DNA from: DATNPH01 sp036703315
Lineage (GTDB): Bacteria; Cyanobacteriota; Cyanobacteriia; Cyanobacteriales; Coleofasciculaceae
Reading direction: 5' to 3'
Length of the DNA stretch: 64,000 nt
Assembly (NCBI GenBank): GCA_036703315.1
Contig: DATNPH010000076.1
Location: forward strand, 8,823-72,822
Shown: positions 1 through 8,850 of the stretch, in pieces
How the letters are laid out: each line of letters starts with the position of its first letter
Numbering within the stretch: position 1 is the first letter of the stretch
Position numbers and translations under genes: made by a program
The notes under the pieces: model-generated
Database searches by the model: none
What the model saw: only the letters and a program-made list of their open reading frames with translations
What the model was told of the DNA's origin: nothing

Positions 1-2874
1 TTTGACCTCATTTTAAATCGAGTAATATCTGATATTGATAAAGCTGAAATATATAATATTCGGTTGGTTTTATACGATAATATCGGTCAATATTTAGCAG
101 GAATTCGTATAGCTTCAGAAGCTTTAAAAACTTTGGGGCTAAGTTTGCCGACAAGCAATAAAGCCGAAATAGTTTCAGAATTAGAATGCGAATTAAAATT
201 GTACCAAGCCAATCTGAAGAAGCTCAAAATAGCGGAGCTAATTGATGCACCAGAAATGACTAATCTCCAGATAAGAGCTTGTATGAAACTGCTAATGAAT
301 ATGATTACGCCTGCTTATTACACTGACCAAGACGTGTTTACTTTGATCTCACTAAAAATGGTGAATCTTTCCATCGAACATGGAAACTCAAAGGAATCAG
401 CTTATGGATATTGTCTCTGGGGCAGTCTAGCTGGCGTAAGATTAGATGACTATGAGGTAGGCTATGAATTCGGTCAACTAGCGATGAGGCTGACCGAGAA
501 GTTTAATGATGCTAATTTAGCTTGCAAAGTCTTTAATATTTTTGGAGGACTGACTAGCCACTGGCGAAACCATCTTCAGAAAGGTATTCCCATTCTGAGA
601 AAGGGTTATTTAGCAGGAGTGGAAACGGGAGATGTTCAGGTAGCTACTAATTCTTACAATTTAATTTTACAAAGAATTATTGCCGCCGATAATTTTAGTA
701 GTATTCTTGAAGAATCCAGAAAATGTCTAGAATTTCTCAGGAAAATCAAAAATTATGCATTTGCTGGAGTGCAGCAACTGTATCAGCATTTTGTCTTGAA
801 TTTGCAGGGATTAACCGCAGAGAAATTTTCTTTTAATGCTAATGGATTCGATGAAAATGAGTGCGTCCAGATGTGGCAGGAAAATACTTTCCTGAGTGGA
901 GTAGCGACATATAACACCTTTAAAACCCAAATCTTGTTTCTCTACGGGGATTATGAACAGGCTTTAGCTCGGGCAAGAGAAAGTCAGAACACTCTGGTTT
1001 TTGTTTCAGGTATATCCATTCAACCCGAACATTACTTTTATTATTCTCTAACTTTAACCACCCTTTATCCAACCGCTGCCTTCTCAGAGCAGCAGGAGTA
1101 TTGGGAAATATTAGAAACTAATCGACAAAAGATGAAAATTTGGGCAGATAATTGCCCGGAAAATTTACTCCACAAATACCTGCTAGTGGAAGCAGAAATA
1201 GCTCGTATCTCTAGTAGAGAGATAGAAGTGATATGGGACTTATACGATCGCGCCATTTCTTCAGCCCATGAGAATGGGTATATTCAGAATGAAGCTTTGG
1301 GCAATGAACTGGCAGCTAAGTTCTGGTTAAGTAAAGGCAAAGAGGAAATTGCCCAACTCTACATGAAAAAGGCTCACTACGGCTACCAGCTATGGGGAGC
1401 TAAACGCAAGGTAGAGGATTTGGAAGAAAAATATCCGCAGTTACTGCCCTTATCATCTGCGGTGAGTCGCATGACTTCCACGCGCACGATAACTAACAGT
1501 ACCACAACTGGCTCTCAATCAGCCTCAGCGTTAGATTTAGCCACAGTGATGAAAGCCTCACTCGCGATTTCCGGTGAAATTGTCCTCGATAAGTTACTGA
1601 GTTCCTTGATGAAAATTCTCATCGAGAATGCTGGGGCGCAAGTTGGCTACCTGATTTTAGAAACGTCTGGGAAACTGCTGATTGAAGCGTCAGGTGCAGT
1701 GGATGACAATAATATTAACGTGTTACAGTCAATCCCCATTGAAAGCAGTCATTCCGTTTCACCAACCATCATCAATTACGTTGCCCGCACTTCTGAAAGC
1801 GTGGTTTTGAACAATGCCACCCGTGAAGGCAACTTTACCAATGACCCCTACATCAAACAACATCAGCCCAAGTCTATCTTATGCGTACCTCTCCTCAATC
1901 AAGGCAAACTCATCAGTATTGTTTACCTGGAAAATAATCTCACAACTGGAGCTTTTACACCTGATCGATTAGAAGTCTTAAAAGTCCTCTCCTCCTCGGC
2001 GGCTATCTCCATAGAAAATGCCCGACTTTATCAAACACTAGAAGACAAAGTTTCTGAACGCACCGCCCAACTAGCTAAAGCGAATCAGGAAATTACCTCT
2101 CTCAACGAACGCCTCAAAGAAGAAAATCTGCGCCTGAGTGCTGAGTTAGAGGTGACGAGGCAATTGCAACAGATGGTTTTACCTAAACAGTCGGAATTAG
2201 ACGACATTGAGGGATTAGAAATCGCTGGGTTTATGGAACCGGCTGATGAAGTAGGAGGTGACTACTATGACGTACTGCAACAGGATGGCAAAGTCAAAAT
2301 TAGCATCGGGGATGTTACCGGACATGGATTAGAAAGTGGCGTTTTAATGCTAATGACGCAAACCGCTGTCAGAACCCTACAGGAAAGTAACCAGACCGAT
2401 CCAGTGAAATTCCTCGATATTCTCAACCGCACCATTTATGGCAATGTGCAACGCATCAACCCCTATAAAAACCTGACCCTTTCTGTCCTCGACTACGCTG
2501 ACGGTACCCTGAGTTTGAGTGGTCAACATGAGGAAATGATTGTGGTGCGCTCAGGGGGAAAAGTGGAGAGGATTGATACGGCGAATCTCGGCTTTCCGAT
2601 TGGGATGGAGGATAATATTGCCGACTTCATCGCCTCTGAACAAGTGCAGTTAAACTCAGGAGATGTGGTGGTGTTATACACCGATGGAATAACAGAAGCC
2701 TTTGACATGAACCAAGAGGAATACGGATTAGAGCGGCTGTGTGAAGTGGTTAGCCGTAACTGGGAGCGATCGCCTCAAGGAATCAGACAAGCTGTAATTA
2801 ATGATCTACGGCGGCATATTGGCGAACAGAAAGTTTTTGATGACATTACTTTGGTGGTGCTGAAACAAAAATAG
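1..2874 (+). CDS. Sensor protein with GAF and SpoIIE/PP2C phosphatase domains (5' partial)
   Basis: The reading frame is open to the left edge of the window, so the true start lies outside. The visible product begins with a long alpha-helical region (about nt 1-1500) of the kind found between the AAA ATPase and GAF parts of large cyanobacterial kinase/ATPase/phosphatase proteins. A GAF-like domain follows (about nt 1530-2030), then a coiled coil (2040-2160) and a SpoIIE/PP2C serine phosphatase domain (2190-2865). The phosphatase metal-binding motifs are intact: DEVGGDYYD, GDVTGHG, YTDGITEA and DDITL. Such phosphatases usually dephosphorylate STAS-type anti-sigma antagonists, and the next two genes encode the expected partners. 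The stop codon is immediately followed by the GTG of the next gene. An upstream kinase domain is expected from the family but cannot be seen here. Confidence 0.85.
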   Translation, partial: FDLILNRVISDIDKAEIYNIRLVLYDNIGQYLAGIRIASEALKTLGLSLPTSNKAEIVSELECELKLYQANLKKLKIAELIDAPEMTNLQIRACMKLLMNMITPAYYTDQDVFTLISLKMVNLSIEHGNSKESAYGYCLWGSLAGVRLDDYEVGYEFGQLAMRLTEKFNDANLACKVFNIFGGLTSHWRNHLQKGIPILRKGYLAGVETGDVQVATNSYNLILQRIIAADNFSSILEESRKCLEFLRKIKNYAFAGVQQLYQHFVLNLQGLTAEKFSFNANGFDENECVQMWQENTFLSGVATYNTFKTQILFLYGDYEQALARARESQNTLVFVSGISIQPEHYFYYSLTLTTLYPTAAFSEQQEYWEILETNRQKMKIWADNCPENLLHKYLLVEAEIARISSREIEVIWDLYDRAISSAHENGYIQNEALGNELAAKFWLSKGKEEIAQLYMKKAHYGYQLWGAKRKVEDLEEKYPQLLPLSSAVSRMTSTRTITNSTTTGSQSASALDLATVMKASLAISGEIVLDKLLSSLMKILIENAGAQVGYLILETSGKLLIEASGAVDDNNINVLQSIPIESSHSVSPTIINYVARTSESVVLNNATREGNFTNDPYIKQHQPKSILCVPLLNQGKLISIVYLENNLTTGAFTPDRLEVLKVLSSSAAISIENARLYQTLEDKVSERTAQLAKANQEITSLNERLKEENLRLSAELEVTRQLQQMVLPKQSELDDIEGLEIAGFMEPADEVGGDYYDVLQQDGKVKISIGDVTGHGLESGVLMLMTQTAVRTLQESNQTDPVKFLDILNRTIYGNVQRINPYKNLTLSVLDYADGTLSLSGQHEEMIVVRSGGKVERIDTANLGFPIGMEDNIADFIASEQVQLNSGDVVVLYTDGITEAFDMNQEEYGLERLCEVVSRNWERSPQGIRQAVINDLRRHIGEQKVFDDITLVVLKQK

Positions 2875-3477
2875 GTGGTTTTAGAGGATTTAGTGACTAT
2901 GACTCAGATATTTGGGGATTTCCAGGAAGATATACCGACCAATCATGAATTTTTGATGATTGGCTTTCTCCCTCACTCCCTCCCCCTCAAGCAGCGCTGG
3001 CGAAACAATGGGTTATCAGCTGATTTTGTCGCCGATTATTTAACGACTTTCTTTCCTACCAATGAGAATGAACCTGATAGTTTAGAAAGACAAGAGCAAC
3101 TCAAGATGGCTGTAAATTACGTTGCCAATGAATTGATAGATAATGCAATGAAGTTTAACGATGAAACGTTAAAGTACCCCGTCAAATTTGGACTCCACTT
3201 ACTTGAAAATACACTGGTGATGACCTCGACCAACTGTGTTTCTTCGCAAGTCTTGGCGAATTTTTATGAATTCATTAATGAATTAAAGGACTCAGACCTA
3301 GAAGATCTATATATTCAACAGTTAGAAAAAGGTGCCATAGAGGAGAGCTACGAATCTCGGCTCGGTATTCTAACCATGATGAAGGATTATTTAGCCAAGT
3401 TAGGCTGGAAGATTGAGACAGTTCAAAAAGACCCAGAAATTATTACTTTGACCACAAGGGTACAGCTTGGCCTATAA
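2875..3477 (+). CDS. slr1658-type regulator (ATPase-like switch protein, DUF6272-like)
   Basis: This 200-residue soluble protein resembles the slr1658/DUF6272 regulators of cyanobacteria. The segment around residues 80-100 (NYVANELIDNAMKFND) looks like the N-box of histidine-kinase-like (GHKL) ATPases, which suggests an anti-sigma-kinase-like role. The stretch WRNNGLSADF near residue 42 is typical of the family. GTG at 2875 directly abuts the stop of the phosphatase gene. ATG at 2899 is an equally plausible start and would remove 8 residues. With the phosphatase upstream and the STAS-like protein downstream it makes a three-part partner-switching module. The target of the switch is not visible. 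Confidence 0.7.
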   Translation: MVLEDLVTMTQIFGDFQEDIPTNHEFLMIGFLPHSLPLKQRWRNNGLSADFVADYLTTFFPTNENEPDSLERQEQLKMAVNYVANELIDNAMKFNDETLKYPVKFGLHLLENTLVMTSTNCVSSQVLANFYEFINELKDSDLEDLYIQQLEKGAIEESYESRLGILTMMKDYLAKLGWKIETVQKDPEIITLTTRVQLGL

Positions 3478-3521
3478 ATAGTAGAGTTCATCCAACTAGT
3501 AGGTCAGAAACTTGACACAGC

Positions 3522-3866
3522 ATGGAAATTAAGACGGACGATTATAGCGTAGAGTACGAGCCAACCACGGCAACCGTTAACTTCCAAGGTTTACTGCGGT
3601 TACCTGGGATACCCGATTACGAACCAATCATACAGTTGCTCAATGATGTAACCGAGCAGGAGCCACCGACGATTACGATGAACGTACTGGAGCTAAAATT
3701 TCTCAACAGTTCAGGGATGAGCGTCTTGTCTCGGTTTGTGATTGGTGTGCGTAAGAAGAAAACAATTGGGCTAGTGATCAAAGGCTCTCAGGGTATCTCC
3801 TGGCAGCAGAAGTCCTTGAATAACTGGCAGCGGTTGATGCCTGCTTTGACGCTGGAATGGGAATAG
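3522..3866 (+). CDS. slr1659-type STAS-like regulator
   Basis: A 114-residue protein with a single STAS-like fold. The segment FLNSSGMSVLSRF (around residues 60-72) corresponds to the conserved loop of anti-sigma antagonists that carries the phosphorylatable serine. In this system it would be the substrate of the upstream PP2C phosphatase and a partner of the slr1658-type protein. That is inference from gene order. The gene starts 44 nt after its neighbour's stop in the same direction, consistent with one transcript. Confidence 0.7.
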   Translation: MEIKTDDYSVEYEPTTATVNFQGLLRLPGIPDYEPIIQLLNDVTEQEPPTITMNVLELKFLNSSGMSVLSRFVIGVRKKKTIGLVIKGSQGISWQQKSLNNWQRLMPALTLEWE

Positions 3867-4165
3867 TGAGCAATTCAAAATTATTGCATTTAAAATTCAA
3901 AATGGGAAAATCCAATGGTAGCAACTTGAATCTATAATCATTAATTAACGTTTATCCAATGGTCAAGAAATCTTGACTGTAGCCGTTGGCGACGAAGAGC
4001 TAATAATCCTTGGAGCTACAGTGCCAACAGTTCAATCGTAGCGATTACAAGGTAATTCGGGAGCATCTACGCGCTCTGAACAAATACCAAGAACCATTAG
4101 AAGAAAGACTATCTAGAGAAGAGTTACCCACATTCCGCACTAGTCAGGTGTCACACTACTTGTCT

Positions 4166-4214
4166 TGGGGAATGGGCAATGGGCAATGGGCAATGGGGAA
4201 TAGGGAATGGGAAG
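4166..4214. repeat. Heptamer tandem repeat (TGGGCAA type)
   Basis: Seven consecutive 7-bp units follow the pattern TGGGCAA/TGGGGAA. Three are exact TGGGCAA copies at 4173-4193 and the flanking ones differ by one or two bases. This matches the short tandemly repeated heptanucleotides described for filamentous cyanobacteria. Confidence 0.8.
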
Positions 4215-4325
4215 ACTATTCTACGTAGCCTATGTATTATTAATTACCAACTGCCAATTACCAATTTCCTTTAAACCTCCACAAGCCAGATTTGTTGGTG
4301 CCCAATGTCGGTTACAAGATGAGGC
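4203..4325. repeat. Dispersed intergenic repeat, copy A
   Basis: The 26 bp at 4203-4228 are identical to 20278-20303, in the same orientation. Similarity continues with gaps for about 100 bp, including the downstream segments around CTTTAAA and CAATGTCGG. Both copies sit next to heptamer repeats in gene-poor DNA. Confidence 0.65.
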
Positions 4326-4639
4326 AGAACAGGCACGGAGTGAGAGTGAAGAGTGGTTTCGTGCGATCGCAGGTCTTCTTAAACAACAAAAAATTATTTG
4401 ACTTTTTCGGCGTTTTCAACTCTTGATCAGTACAAATCAGTTAATTTAAGTAGAAATCAGTTAATGTAATAATTCATCAAACTATCCTGCGCTCAACTAA
4501 ATTTCTCTGAAGAAGACTATACGCACTGAACCCAGTCATCTTTAGCTGTTGGATTTCCGCCACCCGCCAAGCCGTCAAGCCTGTGTTTGAAGAGTTGAAG
4601 ACCTAGCCCAGTTGCAGCGGTTAATGGATTTAACAAGCA

Positions 4640-7600
4640 ATGTTTAGCGATCGCACTCAGACTACAAAAGCAGACATTTTAGTCGTTGATGATACACCGG
4701 ACAACCTTCGCCTTTTATCGGCAATGCTGACGGGGCGGGGGTACGAAGTTCGCAAGGCTATCTCTGGACAGATGGCGTTGAGGTCAGCGAAGACAGCGCT
4801 GCCCGATCTAATTTTGCTCGCTATCAATATGCAGGGGATGAGTGGTTACGAAGTTTGTACTCAAATGAAGGCAGAGGCACAAACTCGTGATGTTCCGGTG
4901 ATTTTTATTAGTACTCTGGATGATGTGTTGGATAAGGTCAAAGCCTTTGCTGTCGGTGGAGTAGATTACATCACCAAACCCTTTCAGACTCAAGAGGTTA
5001 TAGCCCGTGTAGAAAATCAACTGACGCTTGTGCGTCAGCGTTCATCACTGCGGGAGCAAACAGCACGGCTTGAACAGGAAATCCGCGATCGCCAACGAGC
5101 AGAAGAAGCACGGCGAGAGAGTGCTATCAAGCTACGCAACCATAACCTAGTTTTGACAAAATTAGCTAAAAGTCAGGCACTAATTCAGGGAGACTTGAAA
5201 GCCGCTTTAAAAGAAATCACAGAAGCCAGTGTTCACAACATCGGGGTTGAACGCTCTAGTATATGGCTTTTTGACGCAACAGGTACTAAGATTCAGTGCC
5301 TTGACCTATTTGAGAAAAGTTGCAACCAACATAGCTCTGGCCTTGAATTAGCAGCAACAGACTATCCAGCATATTTCCAAGCCTTGCAGCAAGATCAAGT
5401 GATCGCAGCAGACGATGCCCACACCGATCCCAGAACCCAAGAATTTTCCGAACCTTATCTGACTCCATTAGGCATTACGTCCATGCTGGATATTCCCATA
5501 AGGATAAAGGGACAAACGGCGGGAGTTGTATGCATAGAACACATTGGATCTGCTCGTCATTGGACACCGGAAGACCTGAATTTTGCTCGATCGCTTACTG
5601 ATTTAGTCTCTTTGGCGATTGAAGCACGAGAACGCAAACAAGCAGAGTTAGCCCTAGCAGAGAGCCAGCGTAGCCTCTCGACATTGATGAGCCACCTACC
5701 GGGTATGGCTTACCGTTGCCTGAATGATGTAAATTGGACGATGCTCTTTGTCAGTGAAGGCTGCTATAGACTGACAGGTTATCCCACCGAGGCATTCACT
5801 ACGCAAAAAACAGTCACTTACAATCAGCTGATTCACCCTGAAGACCAAAAACCAGTATGGGATGAAGTGCAAGCTGCCCTGGAAAATAACCGTCTCTTCC
5901 AGATGACGTACCGAATTACTACGGCAACGGGAGAATTAAAGTGGGTTTGGGAGCAAGGTCGGGGAATTTTCAACTCCAGTGAGGAGCTGCTTTACCTGGA
6001 AGGCTTTATTACCGATATTACGGATCGCAAACAAGCAGAAGAAGCAGTGGGTCAGAGTGAAGAACGCTGGCAGCTAGCCCTGCGCGGGACAGGGGACGGC
6101 ATCTTTGACTGGAATATTACCACCGGAGATGTGTTTGCTTCGGCTCGTTTGCTAGAAATGCTGGGCTATACAGAACAGGAACTTGCCTACAACTTCGATA
6201 CATGGCGAAGTCTCGTCCATCCAGAGGATATTGACCCGACAATAGCAGCACTGCAAGCACATCTAGAGCACCAGACCCCGCTATACAGAGCTGAGAATCG
6301 CCTGCGCTGCAAAGACGGTAGCTATAAATGGATTTTGGCACGGGGACAAGCACAATGGGACGAAAGTGGGCAGCCCGTGCGTATGCTTGGCTCTCATCAG
6401 GATATCAGCGCCAGTAAACAAGTTGAAGAACAAGTCCAACTCTTGTTAACGATCTTTCAAGCAATTAGCGCTGCTTCAGATTTTGATGCCGCCCTGGAGG
6501 TTGCCTTAGAGCAAGTATGCAAAACAACCAGTTGGATTTATGGCGAAGCCTGGATTCCAACAACTGATGAGTCAGCTTTAGTATGCAGCCCCCGTTGCTA
6601 TTGTCAATACACGGGGGCTGACCCCACTGTGGCGGATGCAATTGAGCGTTTCCGAGCATACAGCGAAGTTCTTACCTTCTTTCCAGGTGAAGAGATCCCA
6701 GGACAAGTCTGGTCAACCCGACAATTCCAGTGGGTTGACCAGCTGAGTGAGACTGAAGATGTTCTCCTTAGACTGGAACTGGCAACAGCATGCGGCTTAA
6801 AAGCTGGATTTGGCGTACCCATAATCACCGTCGGGAACAGAAATGAGCAGACACAGGAGCAGAGTAGCCATTTGCTCAGTTCCCAATCGCCAGTTTTAGC
6901 CGTCTTAGTATTCTTCACATTGGAATCCCGTCCAGAGGACAAGCGGTTGATCGAGTTAGTCAACGCCGTGGCGGCTCAGTTAGGAACTGTGCTGCAACAG
7001 AAGAAAGTACAAGCAGAAATGAAGGCACTGTTTGCGGCAATGACGGATGTGGTAACTGTTAGGGATGTGTCTGGACGATGTCTTAATGTCATCCCAACTA
7101 ATACAAGGAATTTGTTTAAACCGCCAACTGCAATGATTGGCAGAAACCTGCATGACGATCTGCCGCCTACGCAAGCTGAGCTGATTCTTAAGAGCATCCT
7201 CAAGGCAGTGTCTCGCCAGAAAACGGTCGTGATTGAATATTACCTGCCAATTGGAGGGCGAGATGTTTGGTTTGCAGAGACGATTTCTCCCCTTTCTGAG
7301 GAAACGGCAATTCTGGTCGCACAGGACATCAGCGATCGCAAGCAAGCCGAGGAAGCGCTCCGTTTAGAACAAGAAAAGTCAGAACGGTTATTGCGCAATA
7401 TTTTGCCAGAGGCGATCGCTGACCAGCTCAAACAAAACCAAGGAGCGATTGCCGAACAATTCAATGAGGTTACGATTATGTTTGCCGATCTTGTCGGTTT
7501 TACGCCCCTATCGGCTCGTTTAAAACCGATTGAGCTAGTGAACTTACTTAATCAGATTTTTTCTACCTTTGATGAGCTGGCCCAACAGTTGGGATTAGAA

Positions 7601-8014
7601 AAAATCAAGACCATTGGTGATGCCTACATGGTTGCTGCCGGATTGCCCACACCGAGAGCGGATCATGCCGAAGCGATCGCTCAAATGGCTCTGGCGATGC
7701 AAGCAGCAGTTGAGCGCTTCCAATCTAAACAAGGTGAGAACATTCAAATCCGCATTGGCATTAATACAGGCATTGTCGTCGCTGGAGTAATTGGCACGAA
7801 GAAATTTATCTATGACTTGTGGGGAGATGCCGTCAATGTTGCTTCGCGCATGGAATCCTCTGGTCAACCGGGTAGCATTCAGGTGACAGCAGCTACCTAT
7901 GAGCGATTGAAGGATAAATATGTGTTTGAGAACCGGGGAGCCATTAAAGTCAAGGGGAAGGGAGAAATGGTAACCTATTGGCTGATTGGCTCCCAGACAA
8001 GTACAGGGAATTAA
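4640..8014 (+). CDS. Multidomain adenylate cyclase: pseudo-receiver, GAF, PAS, PAS, GAF, PAS, class III cyclase
   Basis: This 1124-residue soluble signalling protein probably makes cAMP. Domains in order: receiver-like (residues 12-130), coiled coil (135-175), GAF (180-335), PAS (345-470), PAS (475-605), GAF (615-795), PAS (800-915), linker helix, class III cyclase (945-1115). The cyclase keeps both metal-binding Asp residues (FADLVGFT and TIGDAYM), the Lys in EKIKTIGD and the Asp in YDLWGDAVNVASR that point to ATP rather than GTP, and the transition-state Asn and Arg. The receiver keeps the acidic pair VVDD and Lys113 (ITKPF), but residue 61, where Asp should accept phosphate, is Ala (GCT at 4820-4822), and the usual Pro after it is Gln. 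It is therefore likely a pseudo-receiver. HIP1 octamers occur within the gene. It is transcribed alone and convergent with the next gene. Confidence 0.9.
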   Translation: MFSDRTQTTKADILVVDDTPDNLRLLSAMLTGRGYEVRKAISGQMALRSAKTALPDLILLAINMQGMSGYEVCTQMKAEAQTRDVPVIFISTLDDVLDKVKAFAVGGVDYITKPFQTQEVIARVENQLTLVRQRSSLREQTARLEQEIRDRQRAEEARRESAIKLRNHNLVLTKLAKSQALIQGDLKAALKEITEASVHNIGVERSSIWLFDATGTKIQCLDLFEKSCNQHSSGLELAATDYPAYFQALQQDQVIAADDAHTDPRTQEFSEPYLTPLGITSMLDIPIRIKGQTAGVVCIEHIGSARHWTPEDLNFARSLTDLVSLAIEARERKQAELALAESQRSLSTLMSHLPGMAYRCLNDVNWTMLFVSEGCYRLTGYPTEAFTTQKTVTYNQLIHPEDQKPVWDEVQAALENNRLFQMTYRITTATGELKWVWEQGRGIFNSSEELLYLEGFITDITDRKQAEEAVGQSEERWQLALRGTGDGIFDWNITTGDVFASARLLEMLGYTEQELAYNFDTWRSLVHPEDIDPTIAALQAHLEHQTPLYRAENRLRCKDGSYKWILARGQAQWDESGQPVRMLGSHQDISASKQVEEQVQLLLTIFQAISAASDFDAALEVALEQVCKTTSWIYGEAWIPTTDESALVCSPRCYCQYTGADPTVADAIERFRAYSEVLTFFPGEEIPGQVWSTRQFQWVDQLSETEDVLLRLELATACGLKAGFGVPIITVGNRNEQTQEQSSHLLSSQSPVLAVLVFFTLESRPEDKRLIELVNAVAAQLGTVLQQKKVQAEMKALFAAMTDVVTVRDVSGRCLNVIPTNTRNLFKPPTAMIGRNLHDDLPPTQAELILKSILKAVSRQKTVVIEYYLPIGGRDVWFAETISPLSEETAILVAQDISDRKQAEEALRLEQEKSERLLRNILPEAIADQLKQNQGAIAEQFNEVTIMFADLVGFTPLSARLKPIELVNLLNQIFSTFDELAQQLGLEKIKTIGDAYMVAAGLPTPRADHAEAIAQMALAMQAAVERFQSKQGENIQIRIGINTGIVVAGVIGTKKFIYDLWGDAVNVASRMESSGQPGSIQVTAATYERLKDKYVFENRGAIKVKGKGEMVTYWLIGSQTSTGN

Positions 8015-8117
8015 GCTATTCCACACCTAACTTGCATAATTTAGATACTGAAATCCAGTCTTGGCTTAACTCTAGCCGGAAAACTAAATGTGGAGCAACT
8101 TAGTAGCAGAATATCAC

Positions 8118-8798
8118 TTATTTGGCTAATAACTCTGCTGCGACTAATCCTTTTTGGATTGCCAGAACGGCGGCTTGAGTGCGATCGCGTACTTCCAGCT
8201 TTTGTAAAATAGCATGGACATGAACCCGAACTGTGCCTGTAGCAATATGCAACTGTTCGGCAATCTCTTGATTAGACTTACCTGCGGCAATCTGCGCCAA
8301 AATTTCTTGCTCTCGCTGTGTCAGCGGATTTTGTGAGTCCCCAGCTGTCTTTACTTGTACTGGTGGATTGCCTGTCATCGCTGCACGAATCTCTGCTGTG
8401 CCAGTTTGGTCCCACCAGGACGCTCCCGCCGCTACCGATCGCAGTGCTAAAATTAAAAGTTCCGCTTCAAGTCCTTTGAGGCAATATCCAGACGCACCTG
8501 CCGTAATCAATCGCTCAATCAGCTGCTTTTGGGAATGGGATGTCAACACTAGGACTGGCATTTGTGGATGCCGCTCTTTAATTTGACGACAAGCCTCAAC
8601 TCCCCCAACCCCTGGAAGTCCCACATCCAACAGCACGACATCCGGTAGATGCTGATTGGTCAATTCTACAGCGGTTTCGCCATCAACTGCCTCAGCGACA
8701 ACTTCCAACCCAGGCTCTTTAGAGAGCCGCATAGAAAGTCCTAAGCGGAACAGTTCATCATCTTCAACTAATAAAATCCGCAATGGTCCTGGTTTCAT
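8118..8798 (-). CDS. NarL/FixJ-family response regulator
   Basis: A 226-residue two-domain regulator. The receiver (residues 6-122) has the acidic pocket VEDDE, phospho-acceptor Asp58 in VLLDVGLPG and a Lys in YCLKG. The LuxR-type helix-turn-helix (about 158-220) has the LTQREQEIL and NQEIAEQLHIATGTVRVH segments. It lies 52 bp downstream of the histidine kinase gene on the same strand, so the two form a cognate pair. A hairpin in the spacer (8806-8846) may cover its ribosome binding site. It is not an OmpR-type KdpE, although it sits beside the kdp operon. Confidence 0.9.
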   Translation of the reverse strand: MKPGPLRILLVEDDELFRLGLSMRLSKEPGLEVVAEAVDGETAVELTNQHLPDVVLLDVGLPGVGGVEACRQIKERHPQMPVLVLTSHSQKQLIERLITAGASGYCLKGLEAELLILALRSVAAGASWWDQTGTAEIRAAMTGNPPVQVKTAGDSQNPLTQREQEILAQIAAGKSNQEIAEQLHIATGTVRVHVHAILQKLEVRDRTQAAVLAIQKGLVAAELLAK

Positions 8799-8805
8799 CA
8801 GTTTT

Positions 8806-8846
8806 CCCCGCTGGATACCTCGTCCATGCCTTAAGCATGGGCGGGG
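8806..8846 (-). promoter_or_regulatory. Intercistronic hairpin covering the regulator's ribosome binding site
   Basis: On the minus strand the inner stem is CCATGC/GCATGG around a 5-nt loop. The outer stem is CCCCGC (8846-8841) pairing with GCGGGG (8811-8806), with a 12-nt bulge. The GGGG-AAAA stretch just before the ATG at 8798 is the only Shine-Dalgarno-like sequence, and its G-run is in the outer stem. Translation of the regulator could be limited by this structure. It could instead be a relic of an IS200/IS605-type end. Confidence 0.5.
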
Positions 8847-8850
8847 TGGT

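Larger units (their letters stand above)
3867..4639. other. 773-bp gap with repeats and decayed sequence
   Basis: No convincing gene is present. Two short open stretches (4010-4228 and 4207-4401, plus strand) contain charged helical text but are joined through an array of 7-bp repeats at 4166-4214 and a dispersed repeat at 4203-4325. They look like decayed sequence. The AT-rich part near 3880-3910 has runs of the type AAAATTCAAAAT seen elsewhere between genes in this window. The last 200 bp presumably hold the promoter of the cyclase gene, but no clear -10/-35 pair could be assigned. Confidence 0.5.

Noticed and set aside
4010..4401. Two overlapping short plus-strand open frames
   Set aside because: They are joined through heptamer repeats and a dispersed repeat, have poor starts and match no family. 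Treated as decayed sequence.
6604..6963. 119-codon minus-strand open frame inside the cyclase gene
   Set aside because: It is antisense to conserved GAF coding sequence and its composition mirrors that gene.
7595..8026. 143-codon minus-strand open frame opposite the cyclase domain
   Set aside because: The plus strand encodes the intact class III cyclase motifs here. The minus frame is a shadow.
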